This document shows positions 44,269 to 53,704 of a DNA stretch of 64,000 bases, in pieces. Source of the stretch: Desulfitobacterium_A nosdiversum (GTDB lineage Bacteria; Bacillota; Desulfitobacteriia; Desulfitobacteriales; Desulfitobacteriaceae); assembly GCF_049860565.1 (NCBI RefSeq), contig NZ_CP172056.1:744001-808000 (forward strand), written 5' to 3'. Each line of letters opens with the position of its first letter. Positions within the stretch are counted from its first letter, which is position 1. The notes under the pieces were generated by a model. It was given only the letters and a program-made list of their open reading frames with translations. It searched no databases and was not told where the DNA came from. Position numbers and translations under genes: made by a program.

Positions 44269-45027
44269 ATGAATATATTTGATATTCTAATCCTCGGTCT
44301 TCTTATTTTAGGGGCATTGCAGGGATATCGGAAAGGGTTGATTTCCGGACTTGTGAGTTTCCTGGGAAGTATATTCGGTTTTTACTTTGCAGTCAGGGAA
44401 TATTTAAATGTTTTCGAATGGCTGGATCAGCATACTCCGCTTCGCCAATGGCTGGAACCCATAGTTTACCGCTTTCTTCTTCCTTCAGTTCAGTCTCAAG
44501 CCCAAACAACACAGCAGCAAACTTTAGATAAAATTTTATCGGCGTTTCCCAAAGAGTTACAAGGCCTGATCAACTCTGGAGCTGTGCCGGATTTTCATGC
44601 CTATACACAGAATCTAGTACAGACAATGACGAAAACGGTATCTGGGATTTTAACCGAGAATTTAATGAAGATTATTGCGTTTTTAATAACGTATGCTGTT
44701 GTTATCCTTATTCTTCAAATCGTGGTTAATCTAATACTTGCTCCCATTGGCTTTTTCGGTGGAACAATTAACCGCGGAGGCGGATTTTTATTTGGATGTT
44801 TCGGTGCCTTGGTTGGAGTTGCCATAATTATTGGGCTCATTTCACCTTTTTTATCCCTTTTAGGGCAGAGTGAAGTTGCCGCACTTATTAAGGAAGCCTG
44901 GTTTTACCCCCACCTGCTGCAAATCTTTGAAACGATGAAGACGATTTTTCACTTGGAATTAAATCAAGGTCTTCAAGGAGTAAATCTTCCTGCGGAGTTG
45001 ACAAAAGGAATGGGAATTACTCCTTAG
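44269..45027 (+). CDS. CvpA family membrane protein
   Basis: 252 residues, four main hydrophobic segments, N-terminus FDILILGLLILGALQGYRKG typical of CvpA (colicin V production-like). Function in Firmicutes unclear. Shine-Dalgarno GGAGGAG. Followed by mscS. Confidence 0.85.
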   Translation: MNIFDILILGLLILGALQGYRKGLISGLVSFLGSIFGFYFAVREYLNVFEWLDQHTPLRQWLEPIVYRFLLPSVQSQAQTTQQQTLDKILSAFPKELQGLINSGAVPDFHAYTQNLVQTMTKTVSGILTENLMKIIAFLITYAVVILILQIVVNLILAPIGFFGGTINRGGGFLFGCFGALVGVAIIIGLISPFLSLLGQSEVAALIKEAWFYPHLLQIFETMKTIFHLELNQGLQGVNLPAELTKGMGITP

Positions 45028-45069
45028 GCTTCGGGATAATCTATTTAAAATTAGAGGAATGAGGTTAGA

Positions 45070-45942
45070 ATGGCGATGAATCCAATCTTACAACTGATGT
45101 CACTGAATTGGAAGAATATAGGATTATCTTCATTCAATAATTTAGTCTATATCATTGAGGTGCTTATTGCGGCCCGTATAAGCTATTCTGTACTTATTTA
45201 TTTTCTGCATAGGCTTCTTATTAAAAGAAAAGGCAAGATTCTTTTAGACGAACGGAAAGCGAATACCTTATTTCCGTTGTTACGAAGTACGGCTTTTTAT
45301 GTTATTACATTTACAGTCATAATTCATATCCTTCAAAAGGTTTTTCATTTTGAGACAGGAACTCTTCTGGCTTCTGCAGGTGTCCTGGGTGTTGCTGTGG
45401 GTTTTGGTTCGCAGAGCTTAGTCAAGGATATTATTGCTGGATTCTTTATTCTCTTCGAGGATCAGTTCGCTGTAGGAGAGTACATAAAAGCGGGTGAGTT
45501 TTCAGGTACGGTTGAAGAGATTGGAATTCGTTCAACACGTTTGCGCGATTGGGGAGGAGAACTTCATATCATTCCCAATGGAAAAATAACCGCAGTAACA
45601 AATTATAACCGAGGTAAAATGAGAGCTCTGGTCGATATCCAGGTATCTTATGATGAGGACTTAGACCGCGCAATGGAAGTTATGCATGATGTTTGCAACG
45701 AAATTCAAGCTGAATTTGGAGAAAAAATTGTTGAACCTCCGACAGTTCAAGGGGTTATCCAATTTGGAGAACGAAATGCAGTTCTGAGGGTAGTTGCTTA
45801 TACTATAACCAATGAACAGTGGGGTTTAGAACGTGAACTCAGAAGGCGCATTCATAAAGCCTTTTTAGAAGCGGGAATTCGAATTTTTCAGCCGATGGTT
45901 ATTGCCGAGAAAATGAAACGTGACAAGGAGGAGGAAGAATGA
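45070..45942 (+). CDS. Small-conductance mechanosensitive channel (MscS family)
   Basis: 290 residues: two to three N-terminal membrane helices, pore helix and beta domain with LGVAVGFGSQSLVKDIIAGF and FILFEDQFAVGEYI, then the cytoplasmic vestibule. Protects against osmotic downshock. The last bases overlap the DUF951 start (ATGA). Confidence 0.94.
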   Translation: MAMNPILQLMSLNWKNIGLSSFNNLVYIIEVLIAARISYSVLIYFLHRLLIKRKGKILLDERKANTLFPLLRSTAFYVITFTVIIHILQKVFHFETGTLLASAGVLGVAVGFGSQSLVKDIIAGFFILFEDQFAVGEYIKAGEFSGTVEEIGIRSTRLRDWGGELHIIPNGKITAVTNYNRGKMRALVDIQVSYDEDLDRAMEVMHDVCNEIQAEFGEKIVEPPTVQGVIQFGERNAVLRVVAYTITNEQWGLERELRRRIHKAFLEAGIRIFQPMVIAEKMKRDKEEEE

Positions 45943-46139
45943 TCCCTTTACAGGTCGGAGATATCATTCGGTTACGCAAACCTCATCCCTGCGGAAACAC
46001 AGATTGGAAGGTCATGCGTACCGGAATGGATTTTAGAATACAATGTTTAGGTTGCCAGCACCAGGCATGGATTCCAAGAATTAAACTGGAGCGGCAAATC
46101 AAGGAAATTCTGCAAAAATCGGAGAATCCGCCTTCATAA
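45939..46139 (+). CDS. DUF951 domain-containing protein
   Basis: 66 residues with VGDIIRLRKPHPCGNTDWKV and two further cysteines (CLGC), the usual zinc-like pattern of this family. Found between mscS and ychF in many Firmicutes. Function unknown. Confidence 0.92.
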   Translation: MIPLQVGDIIRLRKPHPCGNTDWKVMRTGMDFRIQCLGCQHQAWIPRIKLERQIKEILQKSENPPS

Positions 46140-46231
46140 CTTTACCTTGTAAAATAGATTTTCTTCAAATATAATCGAAAAAGCTGATAAAAACGTTATA
46201 AGGTCTCATGTAAATTGATGGAGGTTTAGAA

Positions 46232-47332
46232 ATGACATTACATGCAGGAATAGTAGGTTTGCCCAACGTGGGTAAATCCACATTATTTAATGCAATTACA
46301 CAGGCTGGAGCGGAAGCTGCAAATTATCCTTTCTGTACCATTGACCCGAATGTAGGAATTGTACAAGTTCCCGACCACAGGCTGGGGATTTTAGCGGATA
46401 TGGTTCATCCTGATCGAATTGTTCCGGCAACCGTTGAGTTTGTGGACATTGCAGGTCTGGTAAAAGGAGCAAGCAAAGGAGAAGGACTAGGAAATAAATT
46501 TTTGTCCCATATTCGTGAAGTCGATGCAATTGTGCACGTTGTTCGCTGTTTCGAAGATAGCAATGTTGTCCATGTTGAAGGAAATATTGACCCGAAACGG
46601 GATATAGAAACGATCGAGCTAGAGCTTGTTTTAGCGGATATGGAGAGCATTGAAAAACGTTCTGAGCGTGTAACTAAACTTCTGAAATCGGGCGATAAGA
46701 AAGTTCAGGCGGAAGTTGATTTACTGAATAAACTTAAAGAAGCCTTTAATGAAGGTAAATCGGCACGTCGTCTAATCTATACAGAGGAAGAAGAAGAATT
46801 ACTTAAGACTATTTCGCTTCTTTCTCTAAAGCCTGTTTTATATGCCGCCAATGTTAGTGAAGAGGAATTGACTTCTAATGAAGAAAATAAATATGTCCGG
46901 CAGGTTCGTGAATTAGCAGCTCAAGAAAATTCAGAAGTCGTGGTTGTTTGTGCGAAGATTGAATCAGAGATCGCTGAACTTGAGGATAATGAAAAACAAG
47001 CATTTTTAGAAGATTTGGGACTGCACGAATCCGGACTTGACCGCTTAATTCGCGCAGCTTTTCATCTGCTCGGACTGATGACTTTCTTTACTGCGGGACC
47101 GATGGAGGTTAAAGCTTGGACAATTCGCCAAGGAACAAAGGCTCCTCAGGCAGCTGGGACAATCCATACTGATTTTGAGCGGGGATTTATCCGTGCTGAA
47201 GTTGTTTCATATACTGACTTTGTGGAAAAAGGCGGTTTAAACGGCGCTCGCGATAAAGGACTGGTACGCTTAGAAGGAAAAGATTATCTGATGCAAGATG
47301 GGGATATTGTTCATTTTAGATTTAACGTTTAA
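46232..47332 (+). CDS. ychF: Redox-regulated ribosome-binding ATPase YchF
   Basis: 366-residue Obg-family nucleotidase: GLPNVGKSTLFNAITQAGAE, DIAGLVKGASKGEGLGNKFL and a C-terminal TGS domain (FTAGPMEVKAWTIRQGTKAP). Binds ATP and the ribosome. Shine-Dalgarno GGAGG. Confidence 0.96.
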   Translation: MTLHAGIVGLPNVGKSTLFNAITQAGAEAANYPFCTIDPNVGIVQVPDHRLGILADMVHPDRIVPATVEFVDIAGLVKGASKGEGLGNKFLSHIREVDAIVHVVRCFEDSNVVHVEGNIDPKRDIETIELELVLADMESIEKRSERVTKLLKSGDKKVQAEVDLLNKLKEAFNEGKSARRLIYTEEEEELLKTISLLSLKPVLYAANVSEEELTSNEENKYVRQVRELAAQENSEVVVVCAKIESEIAELEDNEKQAFLEDLGLHESGLDRLIRAAFHLLGLMTFFTAGPMEVKAWTIRQGTKAPQAAGTIHTDFERGFIRAEVVSYTDFVEKGGLNGARDKGLVRLEGKDYLMQDGDIVHFRFNV

Positions 47333-47347
47333 GGGATAAGTTACAAG

Positions 47348-47376
47348 TTGCAATTATCTTGCCGCAATGCTATAAT
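47348..47376 (+). promoter_or_regulatory. Promoter of the rpsF-ssb-rpsR operon
   Basis: TTGCAA, 17-base spacer, perfect TATAAT. Confidence 0.75.
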
Positions 47377-47404
47377 ATTTAATTGGTAGTCTTAAAAAGG
47401 CTAT

Positions 47405-47455
47405 GAATCCCTGCCCCGCTCAAACGGGGCCGCTTAAGTCCGAGGGGAGGTGCAA
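47405..47455 (+). promoter_or_regulatory. rpsF leader resembling the S6:S18-binding RNA motif
   Basis: Inner stem CCCCG/CGGGG, then CCGCTTAAGTCCGA containing two CCG elements, and an outer pairing of TCCCT with GGGGA of the Shine-Dalgarno region. This matches the layout of the ribosomal S6:S18 leader described for bacterial rpsF messages, which would let the proteins repress their own translation. Confidence 0.6.
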
Positions 47456-47457
47456 TT

Positions 47458-47745
47458 ATGAAAGCGTACGAATTACTTTATATCATCCGTCCGGAATTGG
47501 ATGATGAGGCTGCTGCCGCATTAGTGGACAAGTTCTCCGAAGTTGTAACAAACAATGGAGGAGCTGATGTCGCTATTGATAAATGGGGCAAACGCCGCTT
47601 GGCTTACGAGATTGATGATCTTCGGGAAGGCAACTATGTCCTGATGAACTTCAACGGTGAAGCTCGTACGGCACAAGAGGTTGAGCGGGTCATGAAGATC
47701 TCTGACTCTGTTGTGCGTTTCTTAACTACGAAAAAGGAAGAGTAG
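47458..47745 (+). CDS. rpsF: 30S ribosomal protein S6
   Basis: 95 residues, starts MKAYELLYIIRPELDDEA and contains GKRRLAYEIDDLREGNYVLM. Part of the rpsF-ssb-rpsR operon. Confidence 0.97.
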   Translation: MKAYELLYIIRPELDDEAAAALVDKFSEVVTNNGGADVAIDKWGKRRLAYEIDDLREGNYVLMNFNGEARTAQEVERVMKISDSVVRFLTTKKEE

Positions 47746-47762
47746 TATTGGAGGGGTTTCAG

Positions 47763-48179
47763 ATGTTAAATCGAGTCGTTTTAATTGGCCGTTTGACGAA
47801 AGACCCCGAGTTGCGTTATACCCCGAGCGGGGTTGCGGTATCAACCTTTACTTTAGCCGTTGATCGCAATTTTAAGAATTCAAACGGTGAAAGGGATACG
47901 GATTTTATCCCGTGTGTCGTTTATCGGCAACAGGCTGAATCCTGTGCGAACTATTTATCCAAAGGTAAATTGGCCTCCGTTGACGGAAGAATTCAAGTCC
48001 GTTCTTTTGAGGGTCAGGATGGTCAACGTCGATGGGTTACGGAAGTAATCGCTGACAATGTCCAATTTTTGAGCCCGAAAGATGGGGGAAACTCTGGGCA
48101 TAGTTCATCTGCTGGAAGTGCCAGTGATGTGGGGACTTATGGTCACGAAGTAAGTTTAGATGACGATATCCCATTCTAA
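47763..48179 (+). CDS. ssb: Single-stranded DNA-binding protein
   Basis: 138 residues: OB fold (LNRVVLIGRLTKDPELRYTP) and acidic C-terminal tip DDDIPF that docks replication and repair partners. The ATG at 47763 has GGAGGGG upstream; an earlier in-frame start is weaker. Confidence 0.97.
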   Translation: MLNRVVLIGRLTKDPELRYTPSGVAVSTFTLAVDRNFKNSNGERDTDFIPCVVYRQQAESCANYLSKGKLASVDGRIQVRSFEGQDGQRRWVTEVIADNVQFLSPKDGGNSGHSSSAGSASDVGTYGHEVSLDDDIPF

Positions 48180-48199
48180 ACGGGAAGGGGAGTGAACTT

Positions 48200-48430
48200 A
48201 TGAAACGCGAACGCGGACGCCGCCCAAGAAGACGGGTATGCAGCTTCTGTGTAGATAAAGTTGAGTCGATTGATTACAAAGAGACTCATAAATTGCGCAA
48301 GTACATTACGGAACGCGGTAAAATCTTACCTCGTCGTATTTCAGGTAACTGTGCAAAACATCAACGTCAAGTTACAGTTGCGATTAAAAGAGCTCGGCAC
48401 ATTGCGCTGTTGCCTTATATCGTAGATTAG
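48200..48430 (+). CDS. rpsR: 30S ribosomal protein S18
   Basis: 76 residues with KRERGRRPRRRVCSFCVDKV and the core RGKILPRRISGNCAKHQRQV. The N-terminal Cys-x2-Cys form is retained. Confidence 0.97.
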   Translation: MKRERGRRPRRRVCSFCVDKVESIDYKETHKLRKYITERGKILPRRISGNCAKHQRQVTVAIKRARHIALLPYIVD

Positions 48431-48441
48431 ATTATTTAGAG

Positions 48442-48466
48442 GGGGGAGCAGAGGCTCCCCCTTTTT
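48442..48466 (+). terminator. Terminator of rpsF-ssb-rpsR
   Basis: GGGGGAGC/GCTCCCCC stem with a four-base loop followed by T5. Confidence 0.9.
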
Positions 48467-48471
48467 GTACT

Positions 48472-48505
48472 GGAAGAAAGTATAACCTTCGGCTTATACT
48501 TTCTT
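48472..48505. repeat. Dispersed hairpin repeat, copy 2
   Basis: GAAGAAAGTATAACCTTCGG followed by CTTATACTTTCTT. Nearly identical to the element at 27126-27160 and likewise next to a terminator. Confidence 0.7.
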
Positions 48506-48611
48506 TATACATTTTTCAGATAATCATCAAATAGGTTGTCTTGCAGGAAATTCCTTAAACGTAGCGAATTTTTTCTAGTGTTGAATTTTAGAATACCGGA
48601 GGGCAGCCGCG

Positions 48612-48914
48612 ATGGAAGTTGACGTGGTTAAAGGTTTCAAGGCAATTGATGAGTTAAAAGTAGAGTTACTTAAATCCTTATGGATTTTTGAGCGTGGAGC
48701 GATTGAGGGTTCCGATAAAGCTATGATGCAGGGGTTAGCTGATATAGTGGGGATCAGTTATTTGCTGACAAGACGATTAGGCTTCGATTTTACAAGATTA
48801 GACCGGACGTTAATCCAAGGTTTAGTCGAATGGAAAGAAAACGATACAATGAAGTTGGAAAGTCAGTGGGGTGACTTAAGCTTATTATTAAGCTATCTTG
48901 CCCCGGAGGAATAG
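48612..48914 (+). CDS. MazG-like family protein
   Basis: 100 residues, all-helical: FKAIDELKVELLKSLWIFER, then LADIVGISYLLTRRLG. Matches the clostridial MazG-like (NTP pyrophosphohydrolase-related) family found after rpsR. No complete MazG catalytic motif (EExxE-DxxD) was recognised, so enzymatic activity is doubtful. Shine-Dalgarno GGAGGG. Confidence 0.75.
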   Translation: MEVDVVKGFKAIDELKVELLKSLWIFERGAIEGSDKAMMQGLADIVGISYLLTRRLGFDFTRLDRTLIQGLVEWKENDTMKLESQWGDLSLLLSYLAPEE

Positions 48915-48928
48915 ATAGGAGCAATTCA

Positions 48929-49867
48929 ATGTACGTAAGTGACCAGAAAGTAGCCCGCAATATACCGATTTTTGCTCTTCTTGTCGGCCCATGGTTAGGA
49001 GTTTCTCAAGGAATTTGGGGTTGGGTGTTAGACATTGCACTTCTTTTTGCAGTTTTTGAAGTAGGGAGAGTAAGGGGTTTTAGGTGGACAACCCTCCTTT
49101 TAACGTTAGGCTATGGAATTGCAGTCATAACCGCGGGTGGTTTAATAAACTTTGAAAATATAGGATTCTTACCCTGGGTTGGCTTGCTCAGCGTATGGGG
49201 AAGGGAGCATTCTTGGTCACAAAAGTCAAATTTATTTTGGTGTTTGGTTCTGTCAGGAATAATCGGGGTCTTTTCTATTATTCCCGTAATTCAGCAAGGA
49301 TTTGTTGGCTCTGAAGCAATACAAAAGCTGGTTAACACGATGTTGGATCAGTATCGTCAAACGGGTTTATTAGCAAGCTTGAACCAACAGGGAATAAGTG
49401 AAACAGAGATTCAAGCCAGTTTACAGCAGACCTTCCAACTTCTTTTTTTATTTGTTCCGGGATTTGCGGCTTTAGGTTCGATCATTGAATATAGTTTAGC
49501 TCGTTATTTATTTACACGATGGTTTACACCAAAGGTAAAGCGTTTGCCCATATCCAGCTTCTTCAGATTACCCTGGTATGCCCTTTGGGGAGTAAATCTG
49601 GGTATAGCGAGTTATTTAATTGGAGATCAATGGAGTTGGACTATTTTACGAATATTTGGTATGAATCTTATGTTTATTTATGCTGTCATAGCCTTTGGAA
49701 TAGGGTGCTCGATATTCTTGTACAATCTGCGTTCGCCCTTACTGTCTGGGTTTATTAAAGCAGTTTTAATTTTAATGAGCTTTCTCTATTTTCAAGTGAC
49801 AATTATCAGCTTAATTTTGTTGGGACTTTTCGATTTAGTCCTAAACTTCCGGCGGCTTCCAGAATAA
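48929..49867 (+). CDS. DUF2232 (YybS family) membrane protein
   Basis: 312 residues with about eight hydrophobic segments; C-terminal part (LRIFGMNLMFIYAVIAFGIG) as in YybS. In Bacillus and many clostridia it is followed by gdpP; here rplI follows directly. Function unknown. Confidence 0.8.
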   Translation: MYVSDQKVARNIPIFALLVGPWLGVSQGIWGWVLDIALLFAVFEVGRVRGFRWTTLLLTLGYGIAVITAGGLINFENIGFLPWVGLLSVWGREHSWSQKSNLFWCLVLSGIIGVFSIIPVIQQGFVGSEAIQKLVNTMLDQYRQTGLLASLNQQGISETEIQASLQQTFQLLFLFVPGFAALGSIIEYSLARYLFTRWFTPKVKRLPISSFFRLPWYALWGVNLGIASYLIGDQWSWTILRIFGMNLMFIYAVIAFGIGCSIFLYNLRSPLLSGFIKAVLILMSFLYFQVTIISLILLGLFDLVLNFRRLPE

Positions 49868-49892
49868 AACCAGTGAATTAGGGGGACTTGAA

Positions 49893-50339
49893 ATGAAAGT
49901 AATATTAATATCAGAGGTAAAAAGCTTAGGTAAGAAGGGAAAAGTTTGTGAAGTATCCGATGGTTATGCCCGAAATTTTCTCTTTCCTAAAGGCTTGGCA
50001 GTTGAAGCGACTCAAGGAAATCTGAACGATTTAGCATTAAAAAAAGCGAATGAAGATCGAAAAAAGGCTAAAGAAAAACAAGATGCACAAGCACTTGCTG
50101 AAAAATTAGCTTCCATTACTGTAGAGGTTCATACAAAAATTGGAGAGGGCGGCCGACTTTTTGGTTCTGTAACCAATAAGGAAATTGCAGAGGCTCTTAA
50201 AAATAAATACGGCATTGAAATCGATAAGCGGAAACTTGAGGTAAAAGAACCGATTAAGGCTTTGGGAAACTATAGTATTCCAACAAAACTTCATCCGGAA
50301 GTTTCAGCTCAACTAAAAGTAACGGTAAAGGCAATTTAA
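49893..50339 (+). CDS. rplI: 50S ribosomal protein L9
   Basis: 148 residues: N-terminal KVILISEVKSLGKKGKVCEV and NFLFPKGLAVEAT, long connecting helix, C-terminal domain with GGRLFGSVTNKEIAEAL. Shine-Dalgarno GGGGG. Confidence 0.97.
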   Translation: MKVILISEVKSLGKKGKVCEVSDGYARNFLFPKGLAVEATQGNLNDLALKKANEDRKKAKEKQDAQALAEKLASITVEVHTKIGEGGRLFGSVTNKEIAEALKNKYGIEIDKRKLEVKEPIKALGNYSIPTKLHPEVSAQLKVTVKAI

Positions 50340-50378
50340 TGATAAACATTATCTTTTTTAACGTGAAAGGGGAGCCCG

Positions 50379-52277
50379 ATGAAAGGGTTTTTAACAAGAT
50401 GGCTTGTTCAAAAGAAAGATCAGGAAATTGACAATCAAAATGCAACTTTAAAGCAAGAGATAGATGCCTATTACCATTTGTTAGCGAATTTCTATGGGTC
50501 CGATAAGCTGGTTATTAAGGCGACACGCCTAGATGCTTTACGTTTAATGCGATCGGAAGATATATTCGACCGCATCAAGGCGTTACGAAAAATTGTCTTT
50601 GAAGATCCGACGGATCACTCCCTTTCTCCTTCAGAAGATCTGCCCAAGATTTTAGCCGAAATTGAAGAGCAAATCGCAGAACTTTTAGCACGGCGCACAA
50701 TTGAAGAAAAAGTGGACAAAGCTGTTGCTGAAAAAATGCAGATACATCATGAGGAGTATGTTAAAGAGATCAAAAATCAGGTTCTCAAGGATACGGCAGG
50801 CCCAGATAATGCACAGACCTTAAAAAAACTAGCGCATATCGAAAAGATGAATGCGATTAAACTCGCTAATTCCGTGACAGAAGTTCTTCGTCCTCAAACA
50901 GTAGAAGAGATTATTGGTCAGGAAAATGCGGTCCAATCTTTGCTTGCGAAGCTAGCCACACCTTATCCTCAGCATCTCTTGATTTATGGTCCTCCCGGGG
51001 TGGGAAAGACCTCTGCGGCACGGGTAGCCTTGGAGACGGTTAAGCGGCATTCCCATTCCCCCTTTGCTGCAAAGGCACCCTTTATTGAGGTAGATGGGAC
51101 GACACTGCGTTGGGATCCTCGGGATGTAACCAATCCCTTGCTTGGTTCTGTTCATGATCCGATTTATCAAGGGGCAAAACGGGATTTAGCAGATACCGGA
51201 ATTCCTGAACCAAAACTCGGGCTTGTCAGCGATGCCCATGGTGGAATTCTGTTTATTGATGAAATTGGGGAAATGGATCCGCTGCTCTTAAATAAGTTGC
51301 TTAAGGTTTTAGAAGATAAACGCGTCTTTTTTGAGTCCTCTTATTTTGATTCTTCCGATCCGCAAATTCCGCTTTATATTAAAAAATTATTTGAAGAAGG
51401 TGCACCTGCGGATTTTGTTTTAATTGGGGCAACGACACGGGAACCTGGAGAAATAAATCCGGCTTTGCGTTCGCGATGCGCTGAAATTTATTTTACTCCT
51501 TTAGAACCGAAGGATATTCAACAGATTGTTCGGCAAGCCGCTGAAAAGTTGGAGGCCAAAATCGAAGAATCAGTTCCTCAAATTATTAGTGAATATGTTA
51601 TCGAGGGTCGTAAAGCCAATAATATTTTGACAGATGCGTATGGTCTTGCTCGCTTTAGAAATCCGGATCAAAAGGAAGTAAAGGTGGGACAGGAAGAAGT
51701 CTATGAGGTTCTTCGATCTGCTCGCTTAAGCCCTTATATAGCTAAAAAAGCCCAAGATACATTAGAAGTCGGAAGAATATTAGGTTTAGGTGTTTATGGA
51801 TTTGTAGGTTCGGTATTGGAGATTGAAGCGATTGTCTTCCCTGATCGGGATGGAAAAGGAACCATTCGCTTTAATGAAACGGCGGGGAGTATGGCTCGTG
51901 ATGCGGTATTTAATGCTGTTGCTGTCCTTCGCCTGTTAACAGGAGAAGATCTTCGGGATTATGATGTTCATGTGAATGTGGTCGGAGGCGGTAAAATAGA
52001 TGGCCCTTCGGCGGGATTGGCTACCACAATTGCGCTTTATAGTGCACTTAAATCTAAGCCTCTTCGACAGAATGTAGCTGTTACCGGGGAAATTTCCATT
52101 CAAGGAAAAGTAAGACCTGTCGGTGGAATTGCTGAAAAACTTTTTGGGGCGAAACAGGCAGGAGTTAAAACGGTTTTAATTCCAAAAGATAATCTGGCAG
52201 ATGTTCCGTCTGGATTAGAAGGAATTGAAGTACATGCAGTTGAGACTATTCAAGAAGCCTTAGAATATATAGGCTAG
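50379..52277 (+). CDS. lonC: Spore-former Lon-like protease LonC
   Basis: 632 residues: coiled N-terminal region, AAA+ domain with Walker A YGPPGVGKTSAARVAL and ILFIDEIGEMDPLLLNKLLK, and a C-terminal Lon protease domain with the catalytic Ser in GGKIDGPSAGLATTIAL and Lys in the following GIAEKLFGAKQAGV. Belongs to the Lon family restricted to endospore formers. Sits between rplI and dnaB. Shine-Dalgarno AAAGGGGAG. Confidence 0.92.
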   Translation: MKGFLTRWLVQKKDQEIDNQNATLKQEIDAYYHLLANFYGSDKLVIKATRLDALRLMRSEDIFDRIKALRKIVFEDPTDHSLSPSEDLPKILAEIEEQIAELLARRTIEEKVDKAVAEKMQIHHEEYVKEIKNQVLKDTAGPDNAQTLKKLAHIEKMNAIKLANSVTEVLRPQTVEEIIGQENAVQSLLAKLATPYPQHLLIYGPPGVGKTSAARVALETVKRHSHSPFAAKAPFIEVDGTTLRWDPRDVTNPLLGSVHDPIYQGAKRDLADTGIPEPKLGLVSDAHGGILFIDEIGEMDPLLLNKLLKVLEDKRVFFESSYFDSSDPQIPLYIKKLFEEGAPADFVLIGATTREPGEINPALRSRCAEIYFTPLEPKDIQQIVRQAAEKLEAKIEESVPQIISEYVIEGRKANNILTDAYGLARFRNPDQKEVKVGQEEVYEVLRSARLSPYIAKKAQDTLEVGRILGLGVYGFVGSVLEIEAIVFPDRDGKGTIRFNETAGSMARDAVFNAVAVLRLLTGEDLRDYDVHVNVVGGGKIDGPSAGLATTIALYSALKSKPLRQNVAVTGEISIQGKVRPVGGIAEKLFGAKQAGVKTVLIPKDNLADVPSGLEGIEVHAVETIQEALEYIG

Positions 52278-52289
52278 GAGGGGAAGCAG

Positions 52290-53624
52290 ATGGAACTCAC
52301 CAAAGTTCCTCCCCAGAATCTAGAGGCTGAACAAGCAGTGCTTGGCGCCCTTATGCTTGAACCGGAAGTGGGGAGTTCCGTTTTTGAAATATTACAGCCT
52401 GAGGATTTTTATCGCGACAATCATCGCTTAATCTTTAGTGCATTACGTGATTTGTTTGAGCGGGGTGATCCGGTTGACCTCGTTTCGGTAGCTGAAGCTC
52501 TTCGTCAAGCTGGACGTCTTGAACAGGTTGGCGGGATTGCTACGGTTTCCGAAATTGCACGTTCTGTTCCTTCGGCGGTTAATGTTGATTTTTATGCACA
52601 GCTTGTTGCCGAAAAATCCATGCTTCGACAGCTGATTCGTGTGGCGGGAAGGATTGCTGAAAAGGGGTATGAACCCGGTGAAGAGGCAACGACATTATTG
52701 GCGGAGGCAGAGAAGCTTTTTTTAGAACTATCTCAGCGTCAAGTCAAAGACGGATTTGAATCCATCCGCAATATCTTGCTGAATACATTTGAAAAGATTG
52801 AAATGCTTTATGCCAATAAGGGAAACCTTACGGGTGTCCCTACCTTTTTTAATGATTTAGATCGGATGACCTCTGGATGGCAGCCTTCTGACTTAGTCAT
52901 TATTGCGGCACGCCCTTCAATGGGTAAAACAGCTTTGGTTTTAAATATGGCTCAGAACGCAGCTGTGCGGGGAAATGTGCCGGTCGCTGTCTTTAGTTTG
53001 GAAATGTCGAAGGAACAGCTTGTTCAGCGTATGTTATGTTCTGAGGCGATGGTTGACCAGCAGAGGGTTAGGACCGGTGATCTGCTGGATACGGATTGGC
53101 CGAAACTGACACGTGCTGTAGGGCCGCTTTCCGATGCTCCTATTTTTATTGATGATACGGTTGGAATCTCTTTGGTTGAGCTTCGTTCGAAGGCAAGGCG
53201 CTTGAAGATGGAGCATGGCCTGGGAATGATTGTAATCGACTATCTCCAATTAATGACCTTAGGACGACGCGCCGAAAGCCGCCAACAAGAGGTGGCTGCA
53301 ATTTCACGGGGACTAAAAGGAATTGCACGTGAACTCAGTGTTCCGGTAATTGCTCTTTCACAGCTTAACCGGGGTGTAGAACAGCGCCAGGATAAACGTC
53401 CGATTATGTCCGACCTTCTTGAATCTGGTGCTATTGAAGCGGATGCGGATGTAATTTCTTTCATCTATCGGGATGAATATTATAATCCTGAATCAGAAAA
53501 GAAAGGAATTGCAGAAATAATTATCGCTAAGCATCGCAATGGTCCGGTGGGAACCTTGGAGCTCGGATATTTAAAAGAGTTTACCAAGTTTGTAAATTTA
53601 GATCGTCAACATTTATCGGCTTAA
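52290..53624 (+). CDS. dnaB: Replicative DNA helicase
   Basis: 444 residues: N-terminal domain (PPQNLEAEQAVLGALMLEP) and RecA-like domain with Walker A ARPSMGKTALVLNMAQNA, and IDYLQLMTLGRRAESRQQEV. Unwinds DNA at the fork (DnaC in Bacillus nomenclature). No intein is inserted. Confidence 0.97.
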   Translation: MELTKVPPQNLEAEQAVLGALMLEPEVGSSVFEILQPEDFYRDNHRLIFSALRDLFERGDPVDLVSVAEALRQAGRLEQVGGIATVSEIARSVPSAVNVDFYAQLVAEKSMLRQLIRVAGRIAEKGYEPGEEATTLLAEAEKLFLELSQRQVKDGFESIRNILLNTFEKIEMLYANKGNLTGVPTFFNDLDRMTSGWQPSDLVIIAARPSMGKTALVLNMAQNAAVRGNVPVAVFSLEMSKEQLVQRMLCSEAMVDQQRVRTGDLLDTDWPKLTRAVGPLSDAPIFIDDTVGISLVELRSKARRLKMEHGLGMIVIDYLQLMTLGRRAESRQQEVAAISRGLKGIARELSVPVIALSQLNRGVEQRQDKRPIMSDLLESGAIEADADVISFIYRDEYYNPESEKKGIAEIIIAKHRNGPVGTLELGYLKEFTKFVNLDRQHLSA

Positions 53625-53643
53625 GGAAATAATATAATGTAAT

Positions 53644-53676
53644 GAAAAAGACTGGGAGTTTTGCCCCAGCCTTTTT
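53644..53676 (+). terminator. Terminator after dnaB
   Basis: AAAAAGACTGGG...CCCAGCCTTTTT around a short loop; bidirectional in form. Confidence 0.85.
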
Positions 53677-53704
53677 CATCATGATATCGAGATGTTCTTC
53701 TAAA

